DNA of 64,000 bases from Lithospermum erythrorhizon. Its lineage: Eukaryota > Streptophyta > Magnoliopsida > Boraginales > Boraginaceae. A program made the position numbers and the translations under genes. Under the pieces are notes generated by a model, which was not told where the DNA came from, did no database searches, and saw only the letters and a program-made list of their open reading frames with translations. This document shows positions 10,284 to 21,443 of the stretch, piece after piece (positions within the stretch are counted from its first letter, which is position 1; each line of letters begins with the position of its first letter). The stretch lies in NCBI GenBank assembly GCA_019722365.1, contig JADFUC010001453.1:2480001-2544000 (forward strand). The letters run 5' to 3'.

Positions 10284-13200
10284 ATGGATCTTGCTTTAAC
10301 TATTGGTGGTGCTTTTCTCTCTGCTTTTCTTCAAGTGGCCTTCGATCGGATCGCATCCAGTCGCAAATTAATCGAATTGATTCAAGGGAAAAACGACGTC
10401 CAATTCGACCAAGAGACGTTGGACAAGTTGGAGATAACGCTGGATAGCTTATCTGTGGTGCTCGAAGATGCCGAAGCTAAGCAGGCCAAGTCTCCACCTG
10501 TTGGGAGATGGCTGGACAAACTCAAGGCTGCAATGAACCATGCTGATGACTTGTTGGATGAGCTCAACACTGAATGCTTACGACTCAAACTACACTACGA
10601 TTTCCAACCAAGTGAAGAATTGATGCCAAAGTTAGCTTTCAACTCCGATTTGATGCGGAATCTGAAGAACATAACTGCTAGGTGAATATTTTGTGAAACA
10701 AAGTGATGCGCTTGGTCTGCAAAAGATTGATCTCAAGGGGAAGGGTGAATATAGAGCGCCATCAAGTTCCGTGGTTGATAAGTCACGAATTTTTGGTAGA
10801 GATGATGAGAAGGAAAAGTTGATTCAAAGGGTGTTGTTTGATGGAGAAGGAGTTCCAGATGTGTCTGTAATCGCTGTTACTGGCATGGGTGGTATTGGCA
10901 AGACTACGCTCGCACAACTTGTTTATGATGACGAAAGGGTGAAGGAGAAATTCACTACTAGAGCTTGGGTTTGTGTTTCCGAAGAGTATGATGCTTTTAG
11001 GGTCACAAAGGCTCTACTTATGGAGGTTAATTCTGCTGTTGTAGATGACAAAGACGATTTCAATCGTTTGCAAGTTAAATTAAGGGACAGCGTAGGAGGA
11101 GCATGCTTCCTCATTATTCTGGATGATATTTGGAACGAGAACTACACTGATTGGGACAGTTTGAAGACTCCATTGAATCATGGCAGCCGAGGAAGCAAGA
11201 TCATTGTAACAACGCGTGATGAAAAGATTGCGCGGATCATGCAAAATGAACCTTTTCATCGTATGCAGCCAATACCGGAAGATCAATCATGGTCGCTGTT
11301 CAAGTCCCATGCATTTGATAATGGAGAGCGCACGTCATTAGAGGAATTTGAAAAAATTGGTAAGGAGATTGTAATGAAGTGCAAAGGATTACCTCTTGCC
11401 ATCAAGACGGTTGCAGGTGCATTGCGGCTAAAAACAGATATCAATGAGTGGCATGAATTCTTGAGTAGCGAGATTTGGGCAGATGAGGGTGATATTCTGC
11501 CAGCATTGTGTTTAAGTTACATGCATCTTCCTTCTCATTTGAAGTGTTGTTTTGCCTTCTGTGCATTATTTCCCAAAGATATCCCATTTGATAAAGACGA
11601 GGTTGTTCTATTATGGATGGCTAATGATCTCGTTCGACCTCCAACTCAAAAGCTTGGATGTGATTACTTTGACGAACTGAAGTCGCGATCATTTTTTGAG
11701 ATGGTGAATGGGAAAATGTATCTAATGCATGACTTAGTCAATGATCTCGCTTCGATCTATCTTGAAAAAACTTGTATGAGGCTACAGGATTACCAAGGTG
11801 CAGACCTTCAACAAAGCTTACAACGAGAAAAGTACCTTTTGCCAGAGCTTTTACATTTCTCATATTTGGCTACTTCCAAAGACACATCTAGAGTTTAGTG
11901 CGCTTTCTCAGGTTCATAATTTAAGGACGTTCTTAGCCATTCATCAACCTGGGAACATAAGGGGTGGTCTTACCACGTCATTTTTCTCAGATGTTCTACC
12001 AAGATTTCAGCGCATAAGATCACTAACTTTGAGTGGATATGAATGTATCTCAGTGATTCCTGATTCCATTAGAGATTTGAAGCACTTGAGGCTACTGAAC
12101 TTGGCCGAGAATGGTATCAGAAAGCTTCCAAATACCATAGGTAAATGTATGAACCTTCAGACTTTGATATTAAAGGAGTGCAGGTCCTTAGAGGAGTTGC
12201 CACAAGATATGAGCCTTCTAATCAACTTGATCCACCTGTTCGGGGTGCTTTGGATCCTTTATTGAGAGAGAATGGGCAGTTGGTTGTGCATATTGAAAGA
12301 CATACAAAATCTATCTATTCTTGTAGATAAGATCCATGGCAGTGTAGTGGAGCAATTAGGTAAATTTCAACTTTGCGAGTCGTTGGTAATTTTTGGACTG
12401 GAAAATGTAACTTTCGAAAGAGCAAGAAGGGTTGAACTCAGAAATAAGAAGTGCATCGAAAATTTGACCTTAAAGTGGAGCGGTATTGCTGAATGTTCAC
12501 AAGATGAGCTAAACATATTTTCCATATTAGATCCACATACAAACATAAAACAATTAAGTATCAAAGGGTATCGGGGTACGTCCTTTCCTGATTGGCTTGG
12601 AGATTCGTCATTCACTAACATGGAGTTCTTGTCTCTCGAAGATTGCAACAACTGTTTCGTCTTGCCACCATTTGGGAAGCTCCCTTCATTGAAGAAACTT
12701 TATATCTCGGGTATGGATGTAATTCATGAGGTACTTTATGGGAATTCTATAGGAACGAATCACTTGGAAGAATTAAAGGTATATGGGTGTCCTAGACTTG
12801 TTTCGATTCCAACTCATGTCGATCGGTTGGAGATTAGTGATTGTCCATCCCTTTCCTTATCGTTGCAATCTTCTCTGGTCACTTACGATTGAAAAGTATC
12901 TTGAGCCCAACAAGTGATAGCTGCAACTCGTGTCTCGAAAGTTTAACAATAAGGAGATGTGGGGATTCTATTAAAGCGATTCCACTATTCTCCTTCAACA
13001 AGCTTGAACATTTGTATATTAGTGACTGGGAGACACCGAAGTTGTTCGAGTTTCACAATTGCAATAATATATTGTCTTTCCCAGAAGGAGGTTTACCCGC
13101 TCCAAATCTGAAGGAGTTGTGTATGCTGATTGTAAAGCTCAAATCGTTACCTGAACAAATCACACACAACTTCCCATCGCTCCGATCTCTGGAAATTTCC

Positions 13201-13863
13201 GGTTGTCTGATTGGAGTGCTTTCCTGAAGGGTTTGCCATCCCAGTCTAAACACTCTTGGGATAAGTGATTGTAAACTGAAATCGTTACCTGAACAAATGC
13301 AAACAGCTTCCATCGCTCGATTTCACCTTTTCAGTTGTCCTGAGATTGAGTGCTTTCCTGAGGGGTTTGCCATCCAGTCTAAAGACTCTACTGATAAGTT
13401 ATTGCGAGAAATGAGGATTTTGGAAGGAAAAGTTGGGGGTTTGCAAAGACTCTCATCTCTCACAGAACTATGTATTTCAGGATTTGACAATAAATTATTT
13501 CCAGACGAGGGGTTATTGCCAGCCAATCTTAAACTACTCCATATAGGTGGCTGGCCAAATTTGGAATCACTGAATCAAAAAGGTCCTCAACATCTGTGTT
13601 CCCTTCAATCTCTGCAGATGTGGGATTGCCCAAATCTGAGATACTTGCCAGAGGAGAAATTATCTTCCTCCCTCTCAGACCTGGCAATAATCTACTGCAG
13701 AAATCTGGAGTCATTGCCAGTTGGGCTAACGTCCTCCCTCTCTACACTCGAGATAGCTGGTTGCCCAAAGCTGGAAGCACTTATGGAAAGGGAAAAAGAG
13801 GAAGATTGGCCCAAACTTTCTCATATCCCTTTTATAATTGTCAACTTGGAACTCATCTCATGA
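10284..13863 (+). pseudogene. CC-NB-ARC-LRR resistance gene (RPP13-like 1 type), copy 1, frameshifted
   Basis: CNL proteins are intracellular immune receptors. The order seen is an Rx-type coiled coil (10284-10685), NB-ARC (10693-11898) and LRRs (11900-13863), with no intron. NB-ARC motifs are complete: P-loop GMGGIGKTT (10882-10908), kinase 2 FLIILDDIW, RNBS-B GSKIIVTTRD, GLPL as CKGLPLAIK, RNBS-D CFAFCALFPKD, and MHDL in YLMHDLVNDLA. LRR units include NLAENGIRKLPNTIGKCMNL and LPPFGKLPSLKKL; the C-terminal repeats are of the SLESLPVGLTSSLSTLEI kind. The frame breaks near 10682 (2 bp missing compared with copy 2), 11880, 12240-12265, 12890 and 13230. A product of normal length, about 1200 residues, therefore cannot be made unless these are assembly errors. 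The 401-residue NB-ARC frame between the first two breaks is open. Confidence 0.85.
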
Positions 13864-14109
13864 GGCTACAAGTGTTGATAGGTAAAGGAAACTCCTGATT
13901 AAGAGCTACTCTCAACTTCACAACATACTCTCTTTTTTATCATATAAATTAATGCACATCTTTTAATTTCAAATGATCAAATAAGATAGGATTATTAGTC
14001 ATACTTTGGTGACAATCAAAATCTTGATTGAATATATCTAGGAGAGGATTATTTAGTTTGCTTGACAATTATGACATATATGAAGTGAGCAACACTAATG
14101 GTCGAGGAA
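13864..14109 (+). repeat. 3' flank shared with resistance-gene copy 2
   Basis: This flank matches the sequence downstream of copy 2 (24953-25196) almost base for base, for example TTAATGCACATCTTTTAATT and GTGAGCAACACTAATGGTC, then similarity stops abruptly. This sets the 3' edge of the duplicated block at about 14109 and 25196. Confidence 0.8.
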
Positions 14110-14339
14110 CCAATTATGACATTATGACATAAGTAAAAATATCATTAACCTTAGTTACACCCCAATTTGGAGTAATGATAATGGGATGAATCTATGTAAA
14201 TCGAGGAACCTTAGGTGAATCGGTTAACATCGATTAACCTAAGTGAATATAAAAAATAGAACCTCAATCAAGATGAACTTAAAATCTAATCTTGATTCAC
14301 CTAGGAACACCCTAATTCAAACTGACCATTAGGAAAGAG
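14110..14339. other. Spacer with a small inverted repeat
   Basis: No gene. CCTTAGGTGAATC (14210-14222) and GATTCACCTAGG (14293-14304) form an imperfect inverted repeat separated by about 70 bp. No target-site duplication was recognised, so I do not call it a transposon. Confidence 0.4.
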
Positions 14340-15890
14340 AATAAATCTGACACAGAAAATTGATATTTTCTTGACCCAAATTGGTGTGTTATGAATTAAC
14401 AATGAAACTAAATTCCTTGCTTTCATGCAGGTTTTGTACTCCTAGAAAATTAGACTAGGTAACCAGGAGGCATAACACTAAAGTTTGACAGAATAGCAAT
14501 GGTATAATGCTTTGATGTACTACATATGCCTTCATTTTTCTAGCAACTTATCAAGTAGATTGTTAATGTTCAAAGTATGGACTCTAGAAACATGGAATGC
14601 AATATCGATCATGTAACATTAGCTTTAATATGATGCATGCATAGTTTTTTACTAAGGTTGTTTGACAAAACATGGTGCAACTGCCCCACCAAAAAAATTA
14701 AATGTTAACAAGTATTATATTGTATGGTAATTTTTTTTTGTCGTTTTAGTTATTTTTTCATTGTTATTTTCATTTTGATATTATTCACTATGTATCCAAA
14801 TTGAACAACTTCACTTCTTTAAATGTTTATTATGTGCACCACTAATTTAAGAGTTCTGGCTCCGCTTATGGTTGTTGAGCTGTGCTGGACTTTGAGTCAG
14901 CTACATTTGAGCTGATGTTAATTGAATAACGTCAACAAATAATTCGTAATACAAATAGGACTCCTTTACTAATGTCTCTAACAATCTAAAATGGAAGTTC
15001 TGTTTCTACTTTAATAAATTCTATATATCTATAAGTCGATTATCTAAATCATTACTTGTTTTGTAGGGGGCTAAGGATGAAAATCTCTAGTAACAGTGAC
15101 TGAAAGAGCAAAATAGAGGGAAAGGAAGATAATATGACAAAGAAGGTCGAGAAATTTTTATTTTCTTTAGTCAATTTTGTGTGTTCTGCTTCTGCATTAA
15201 CAATGAAACTGAATGTTTATTTTTCTTTCAGACTAGGTAACTTGAAGGCTAACCACAAAAGTTTAGGCAAAACATCAATGCTGAAATGCTCTGAATCAGA
15301 TGCCTTTCTTTCTTGCGACTTTTATCAGGTTGATTATCAGTCCCCTTTTGCATATTTCTTGCTACTTATTTCTTGTTCTTCATGATCCACGACTTCATGC
15401 ACTGCTCTTATTATATCAGTTTCATTGTTATATCACCATTGTCATTATCACTAGGTACGCTCTTTTCATTGAAAGTAATGTACTAATGTCCCAAGACTTA
15501 TTCAACAATGCTTTCTCTATATCCTAATCATCTGGGTAGATCTAGATGATTGATTGATTTTATAAGTGAGAAGATTTTTATGGTTAGGGCCGTTAGGTAT
15601 TCGCCAGCTCAAGGTAGCCTTATTTATGTCTTTGAGATTGAATAACGATCATCGCATGATCTTGACTGTAGATTCTACCAACCAAAACACAACAATATTC
15701 AGTAAAAGCATTGTTTGATGATTTAAATTTCAATTTGCATTATCAGGTGCAACTGATGCAGATTGCAGACTAGCCAAGACCATCATCTATTTCAGAAACC
15801 ATTTCTGTTCAGGTATATAGATTAGTCTCTCCCAAAAACAAACTTAGCCTTGAAGTTTAGTTTATTATATTATCTATACCATAAAGATTG

Positions 15891-16249
15891 GAATGGGTTC
15901 CTCTAACTTGCGCATCTCATCATCAGACATTGCTGCATCGCCTTGTAGGGTGTGTATCGATGGTTGTACATTCTTACGGAAAACGGGTCTGAACCGGAAT
16001 TCTGCGGGTAGAATGTGTCTTCTATGTTCACTATGGTGTATTTCTGCAACAGTTGTGGGCCTTTCAACTCGTCTCTGAACAGCAAGGGATGAATGGGGAT
16101 TAGTTTTTTGTGCTCTGGATGGATTATTGAACTTCATGGAGAGCCTCCTCTGTTCATGCGGGTCAATTGTTGCAGAAAGATCTACATAAATTGGGGTGTT
16201 GCACCTATTCATAAAGGTGCGTGGCTGTTGATTATGCTTCATTCTTTGG
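15891..16249 (-). other. 359-bp segment present only in the first half of the array; antisense open frame
   Basis: The first array half reads ATAAAGATTG, then this segment, then CAAACATTAA; the second half at 19431-19450 joins the two directly. The segment was thus inserted in one half or lost from the other, with TTG microhomology at the edges. It is clearly richer in G+C than its surroundings. On the reverse strand a 122-codon frame (16242-15874) covers nearly all of it, with blocks such as HSSLAVQRRVERPTTVAEIH and HRRHILPAEFRFRPVFRKN that look like ordinary protein sequence. I do not recognise the family. It could be a captured host exon or part of a transposon. Confidence 0.4.
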
Positions 16250-17336
16250 CAAACATTAATTATGACTTCTTAGGTGTAAGCCGTAAGGTTGGGATGAATC
16301 AGGATGTGTTTGTGTGCACCAGATGATTTGTTGTACTTAATGCACGGCCAAAGGACAACCTCTTGTTAACTATGCTTTCTGAGATGGAAAAATTGATGGC
16401 AACTCATACATGTCGGAATGGAATGAAATCTTCTAAAGAATTGCACTATGAGTGATAGAAATATGCCACTTGAAAGTGTTTAGGACGCTGCCATTTCTTA
16501 TTTTCAGGACAAGTGTGATTGATGACAAATAGGACTCGGTTCCTAATGTCTAACAATCTAAAATGGAAATTCTTTTTCTGTCAATATCTATAAGAAGATG
16601 ATCTAAATCATCAATTGTTTTGTAGTGTTTAGGACAAAATCTCTTGTGACAGTGATGAAGAGAGCAAAATAGAGGAAAAAGAAAATCTGACAGAGACGGT
16701 CGAGAAAATTTTATTCTTTAGTCAATTTTTGAGTATTTTGTATTATCAATGGAACTGAATGCTTTGTTTTTCTTTCAGACTAGGTAGCTGGAAGGCTAAA
16801 CACTTAAGTTTTGTCAAAACATCAATGCTAAAATGCTTTGAATCAGATGACTTCATTTCTGCTGCTTATATCAGGTTGATTGTCAATCCCCTTTCGCATA
16901 TTTGCTGCAACTTATTTCCTGTTGTTCGAGATCCCATGATTCCATGCACTGCTCTTATGATAACATGATTCAATTACTTCTAGCCCAAGAATTTTGGCAC
17001 ACCTTCACCAGTTTCATTGTTCTATCACCATTGGTATTATCACGACAGGCACTCTTTTCCTTAAAGACAATTGAGTATTGGTATTCAGTTAAAGAAAGGA
17101 TGTTTATTACAGAGTATAATTTATGAGATTGAAAACCTTATTTTGATTTATAATAATTTGCTAAGTACCTTAAGTTATCTTCCTTTGTAGTTACGAAGGT
17201 TGTGGGAAGACATATATTGATGTTGGATGTTCGAAAAACATCCCCGAAAACATGGGGAGAGGCAATACACATATACCATTATGAAGGTTTCTAGAAGGTA
17301 ATGAATTTTGGATCATGAGTTCATGATGGTATTCAA

Positions 17337-17954
17337 TGTTGGGTTTGAAGCCATTTTGTTGGCTGGTGCAGACCCATCGAGAGGCTCCATCGAGAGGCCT
17401 TTCGAGACCGGCGTCTCGATCGGCACCTCTCGATAGGGGTCTCGATCAAATGGGAGGCGGACTGTTAATAGGTCATCGAGACCCCGGTGCCGATGGATAA
17501 ACATTGAGCCGATTTTCAGCTTTCAAGAACATATTTTTAGGTCTAATTTTGTCTATATATTTCTTGGGCATTTATTGTGTGAAATAGAAGTACTCAAATA
17601 CAATAGAATCACCAAAAGAATAGTCTTGAGAGATTTGTTAGGCTTGTAATTAGAGTTTCAATCTATAAGAAAACATCTAATTGAGAGATAGCTAGAAAAG
17701 AGTTCTTGAGAAGTCCTTGTAAACAATTCTTCCGGAGTTTATTAGTGAATCTGCAGCAGGCTAGATTAGCTCTACGTTGAGGGTGAACCAGGGTAATTCT
17801 TGCGTTGTTTATTGCTTTCTTTCTGTTTGTCATATTCTAAATTGACTTAGATTATCTGTCGGAGTTTGGATTATCATCCTAGGCGGAATTCGTGTTATTA
17901 ATTAATTAAGGGACGCTTTAATTGTGCTATAACGGTGTTGTTGAATTCGTAACA
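17337..17954 (+). mobile_element. Solo LTR, 618 bp, with TTCAA target-site duplication
   Basis: The segment begins TGTTGGGTTTG and ends CGTAACA, the TG...CA form of retrotransposon LTRs, and is flanked on both sides by TTCAA (17332-17336 and 17955-17959). A TATA-like CTATATATTT lies at 17551-17560 and the second half resembles the R/U5 part of Copia LTRs. No primer binding site, internal region or second LTR is seen nearby, so unequal recombination probably removed the rest. It sits at the border between the two halves of the module array. Confidence 0.8.
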
Positions 17955-20150
17955 TTCAACTGGTCTTGATATATGGAATCTGAGATATGCCGCAATGAGC
18001 ATGATAGCCTCTACGTAAACTTAACTTACTCCAATATCAAACTTTATTGGTGCAATACTTAAATTTAATCTGTATAGAGAAGAAAATTTGACAGACTAAA
18101 ATGATATTTTCTTGAGCCAAATTAGTGTGTTCTATGAATTAACAATGAAACTAAATTGCCTTGCTTTCTTGCAGGTTTTGTAGCCCTAGAAAATTAGACT
18201 AGGTAACTGGGAGGCATAACACTGAAGTTTTGACAAAACAACAATGCTTGAATGCTCTGATGCACATATGCCTTCATTTCCTGGTAATTATATCAAGTAG
18301 ATTATTAATCGAGCCTACAGCCCATAGTCTGAAATTATTTTCTCCATCAGTGTTCAAAGTATTGACTCTAGAACATGGAATGCAATATTGATTATGTAAC
18401 ATTAGCTTCATTATGACGCATGCAAAGTTTTTGACTGAGGTTCTTGAGATGAGCAGGACTTTGAGTTAATTGCTGATGTTAATTGAATTACATCAAGATA
18501 TAATTCCTAATATAAATAATAGCACTCAGCTCCTAATGACTCTAGCGATCTAAATTGGAAGTTCTATTTCTTTCGATATATCTAACTCTTCAATTGTTTT
18601 GTAGGGTTAAGGATGAAAATCTCTTATGACAGCGACGGAGAGAGCAAAATATAGTAAAAATAAGATAATCTGACAGAGAAGGTTGAGAAATTCTATTTTC
18701 TTTAGTCAATTTTCTGTGTTTTGCATTACCAAGGAAACTGAATGCTTTGTTTTTCTTTCAGACTAGGTAGCTAAAATGCTCTGAATCAAATGCCTTCATT
18801 TCCTGCTACCTACATCAGGTTGATTATCAATCCCCTTTTGCATATTTCCTGCTACATATTCCTGTTCTTTTTGATCCATGATTCCATGCACTGCTCTTAT
18901 GATAACATGACGCAATTACCTCCAACCCAAGTAAGTTTGGTACACCTACACCTGTTTCATTGTTTTATCACAATTGTCATTATCACTAGATGCGCTGTTT
19001 TCCTTGACAGTAATGTACTAATGCCCATCGACTTATTCAGCAATGCTTTCTCTATATCCGAATCACCTGGGTAGATCTAGATGATTGATTGATTTTATAA
19101 GTTAGAAGATTTTTATTTTTTAGGCATTCGCCAGCTCAAGGTAGCCTCATTTATGTCTTTGGGATTGAATTACGATCATCTCATGATCTTGACTGTAGAT
19201 TCTACCAACAAAAACACTACAATATCCATTAAAAGCATTGATTGGTTATTTCAATTTCGATTTGCATTATCAGGTATGCAGATTGCAGACTAGCCAAGAC
19301 CATCATCAATTTCAGAAACCATTTCTGTGCAGGTATATATATTAGTCTCTCCAAAAAGAAACTTAGCCTTGAGGTTTAGTTTATTAGATTATCATGTTTT
19401 TGTTCTATGTTATTACATATTATCGAAACCATAAAGATTGCAAACATTAATTACAACTTCTTAGGTGTACGGTTGGGATGAATCGGGATGTGTTTGAGTG
19501 CACAAGATGATTTGTTGTGCTTAATGGCCAAAGCACAACCTCTTGTTCACTATGCTTCCGGACATGGATTGATGGCAACTCCTAGATGACTGAATCAGAT
19601 GAAAACTTCTAAAGAATTGCACTATGAATGATAGAAATCTGCCACTTAAAATGTATTGTTTCGTTGCCATTTCTTATTTTCATGACAAGTGGGATTGGTG
19701 ACAAATAATACTCAGTTCCTAATGTCTTACCAATCTAATGGAAGTTATTTTTCTTTCAATATATCTATAAGAAGATTATCTAAATCAGCAATTGTTTTGT
19801 AGAGTTGAGCATGGAAATCTCTCATGACAGCGACAGAGAGAGCAAAATAGAGGAAAAAGAAGATAATCTGACGGAGAAGGTTGAGAAATTTTTGTTTTCT
19901 TTAGTCAATTTTGTGTGTTTTGTATTAACAATGAAACTGAATGCTTTGTTTTTCTTTCATGCTGGGTAACCGGAAGGCTAAACACTCAAGTTTTGTAAAA
20001 TGCTTTGGATCATATGCCTTCATTTCCGGCTACTTATATCACGTTGATTATCAAACCCTTTTGCGTATTTTTTGCTCCTTATTCTTGTTCTTCGTGATCC
20101 ACGATTCCATGCAACGCTCTTATGATAGCCTTCAACCACCCGGAGTAGTT

Positions 20151-20514
20151 ATCACTTTGTAACAAAATATGAGTAATCAGGTTACCCGGTTGATCCCCGG
20201 AACCGAGGTAGTAAGGAGAGGTCTGCTCGATCCTTCCATCATGAGCATCCATGATAAATAAGGCAGCAAAACTCCGACGAAGCTAGGCAGCACAGGTAGG
20301 GAAAAAAAGTTTTGTGGTTGCTAGAAGAGGTTGTCTAGGGTTCTGATAGCATGAGAAATTGTAGCCTATAACTAACCAATACAACATGCACTAAACCACT
20401 ACTCAAGGACCACTCACGGCTCAACCATGAGCCTAGAACCGCTATTCCTATATTGTTCGTGATCACACTCTTTTATAGGCAAGTGAATGGCGGTGTGAGG
20501 AGTTAATATTACAA
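20151..20514. other. Unassigned spacer next to the golgin fragment
   Basis: No open frame of note. The base composition (for example CCCGGTTGATCCCCGGAACC near 20185) is richer in G+C than the AT-rich surroundings, suggesting captured or formerly coding DNA, but I cannot assign it. It leads directly into the golgin-like exon at 20515. Confidence 0.3.
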
Positions 20515-20704
20515 GTTCCAGAATCTACAATGCCGCTTCTAAGACAGATTGAAGCTATGCAGGTTTGTTAGCAACTCCATGGTTTGACCTGGTAATTTCC
20601 ATTGCACTAGTTCGGCTCATCTCCGTTCTGCTTTGCAGGAAACAGCTGCTAGGCGATTAGAAGCTTCTGCCGCTGTTGAGAGATCTCTCACTTCACGATT
20701 TCAG
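20515..20704 (+). pseudogene. Golgin candidate 5 (TMF-like) gene fragment, two exons
   Basis: Golgin candidate 5 is a long coiled-coil Golgi tethering protein related to animal TMF. Here only two neighbouring short exons remain. Exon a (20515-20562) reads VPESTMPLLRQIEAMQ and ends at a GT donor. Exon b (20639-20704) follows a pyrimidine tract and CTTTGCAG, reads ETAARRLEASAAVERSLTSR then FQ, and ends at GTAGTA. Together they match the family's segment of the form LRxQxxAxQETAARRxEAWxxVERSLNSRLQ, including the conserved VERSL core. The phase is 0 at both junctions. The exons before and after are missing, so this is a relic with intron retained, not a processed copy. It lies between the module array and the promoter of resistance-gene copy 2. 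Confidence 0.7.
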
Positions 20705-20744
20705 GTAGTAAAAATTGCTACGTCATTTCTCCACCAATATTATA

Positions 20745-20990
20745 TACTACCTCCATTTCAATTTAACTGAAAGGTTTGACTTAGTTATAAAAAATCTCAA
20801 CTCTAACCGTAAATTAATCTTATTTAAATATATTATTATTACCTTGAAACATGGTAACACACAAGTACTGAGTTTTTTAATTTTCTTGACATGAATACAA
20901 AGTTAAACGAATGAATTATAGATTCAAAAGTAGGTTGACTTTTTATTAAATGGATTTTTTATTAAATTTAAAAATTACTTATACGGAGTA
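20745..20990. mobile_element. Stowaway-type MITE upstream of resistance-gene copy 2
   Basis: Begins TACTACCTCCATTTCAAT and ends ATACGGAGTA, the inverted CTCC...GGAG ends typical of Stowaway-like elements, with TA at both edges. About 245 bp, AT-rich, no coding capacity. Internal motifs such as AAAGTTAAACGA recur in a related stretch near 28280. Confidence 0.6.
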
Positions 20991-21443
20991 AATAAAATTA
21001 AAAAATTCCTATCCCCTACGGCCTTACCCACTCACCTAACCAGCCAACCCACCCACCCCTCATACCCACCTGATATAATCAAGAACCCAACAAAGCTGCT
21101 GGCCAAACTTCCTCCTCCATAATTCCTCTGAAAATCTGTACAGTATTAATCTGTACAAGTTAAAAACATACTGAAAAGAAAGAAAAGGTTGGTCCTTCAA
21201 TTCTTTTTTGTTACATTTCTTTGATTTTGTTAATGGAAGCCATATTGGAATTGTTTTAATATTTTTTGTTTAATTAAATAAGAATATTTTAATTAAATAG
21301 AAAGTTAAAGTCCCTTATTCGAAAAGATGGTTATAGATTGGGGGGCCAAAGGAAATTAATTGTCTCTTATTTATTGTATTATTATTATTCACCAGAAAGT
21401 GGATCATTTTGAACAACTACACTTTGACTTCCTTTATTTTTCC
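20991..21443. other. Putative promoter/leader of resistance-gene copy 2
   Basis: AT-rich sequence with a C-rich patch (CCACCCACCCCTCATACCCA around 21047-21066) and no gene. No similarity to the region upstream of copy 1, so the two copies do not share a promoter. Confidence 0.35.

Larger units (their letters stand above)
14340..20150 (+). repeat. Higher-order array of six exon-like modules between the resistance genes
   Basis: A ~200-300 bp module occurs six times, centred near 14440, 15230, 16780, 18180, 18765 and 19960. Its typical form is AACAATGAAACTGAATGC, a polypyrimidine tract ending TTTCTTTCAG, then ACTAGGTAACTGGAAGGC..., then TCAGATGCCTTCATTTCC and TATATCAGGTTGATTATCA. It therefore looks like a small exon with an AG acceptor and a GT donor. 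Three modules at 14340-17000 correspond in order to three at 18080-20150, with matching spacers (for example TGCAGACTAGCCAAGACCAT in both), so the pattern is a duplicated trio at an offset of about 3.2-3.7 kb. The fifth copy (18765) has lost its middle. There is no long open frame. They may be former 3' untranslated exons of the resistance gene; that role is inference. Confidence 0.75.

Noticed and set aside
14340..20150. Reading the module array as a new repeat-based defence system
   Set aside because: Copies lack a conserved open frame and match each other through ordinary tandem duplication; only non-coding exon-like structure can be supported.
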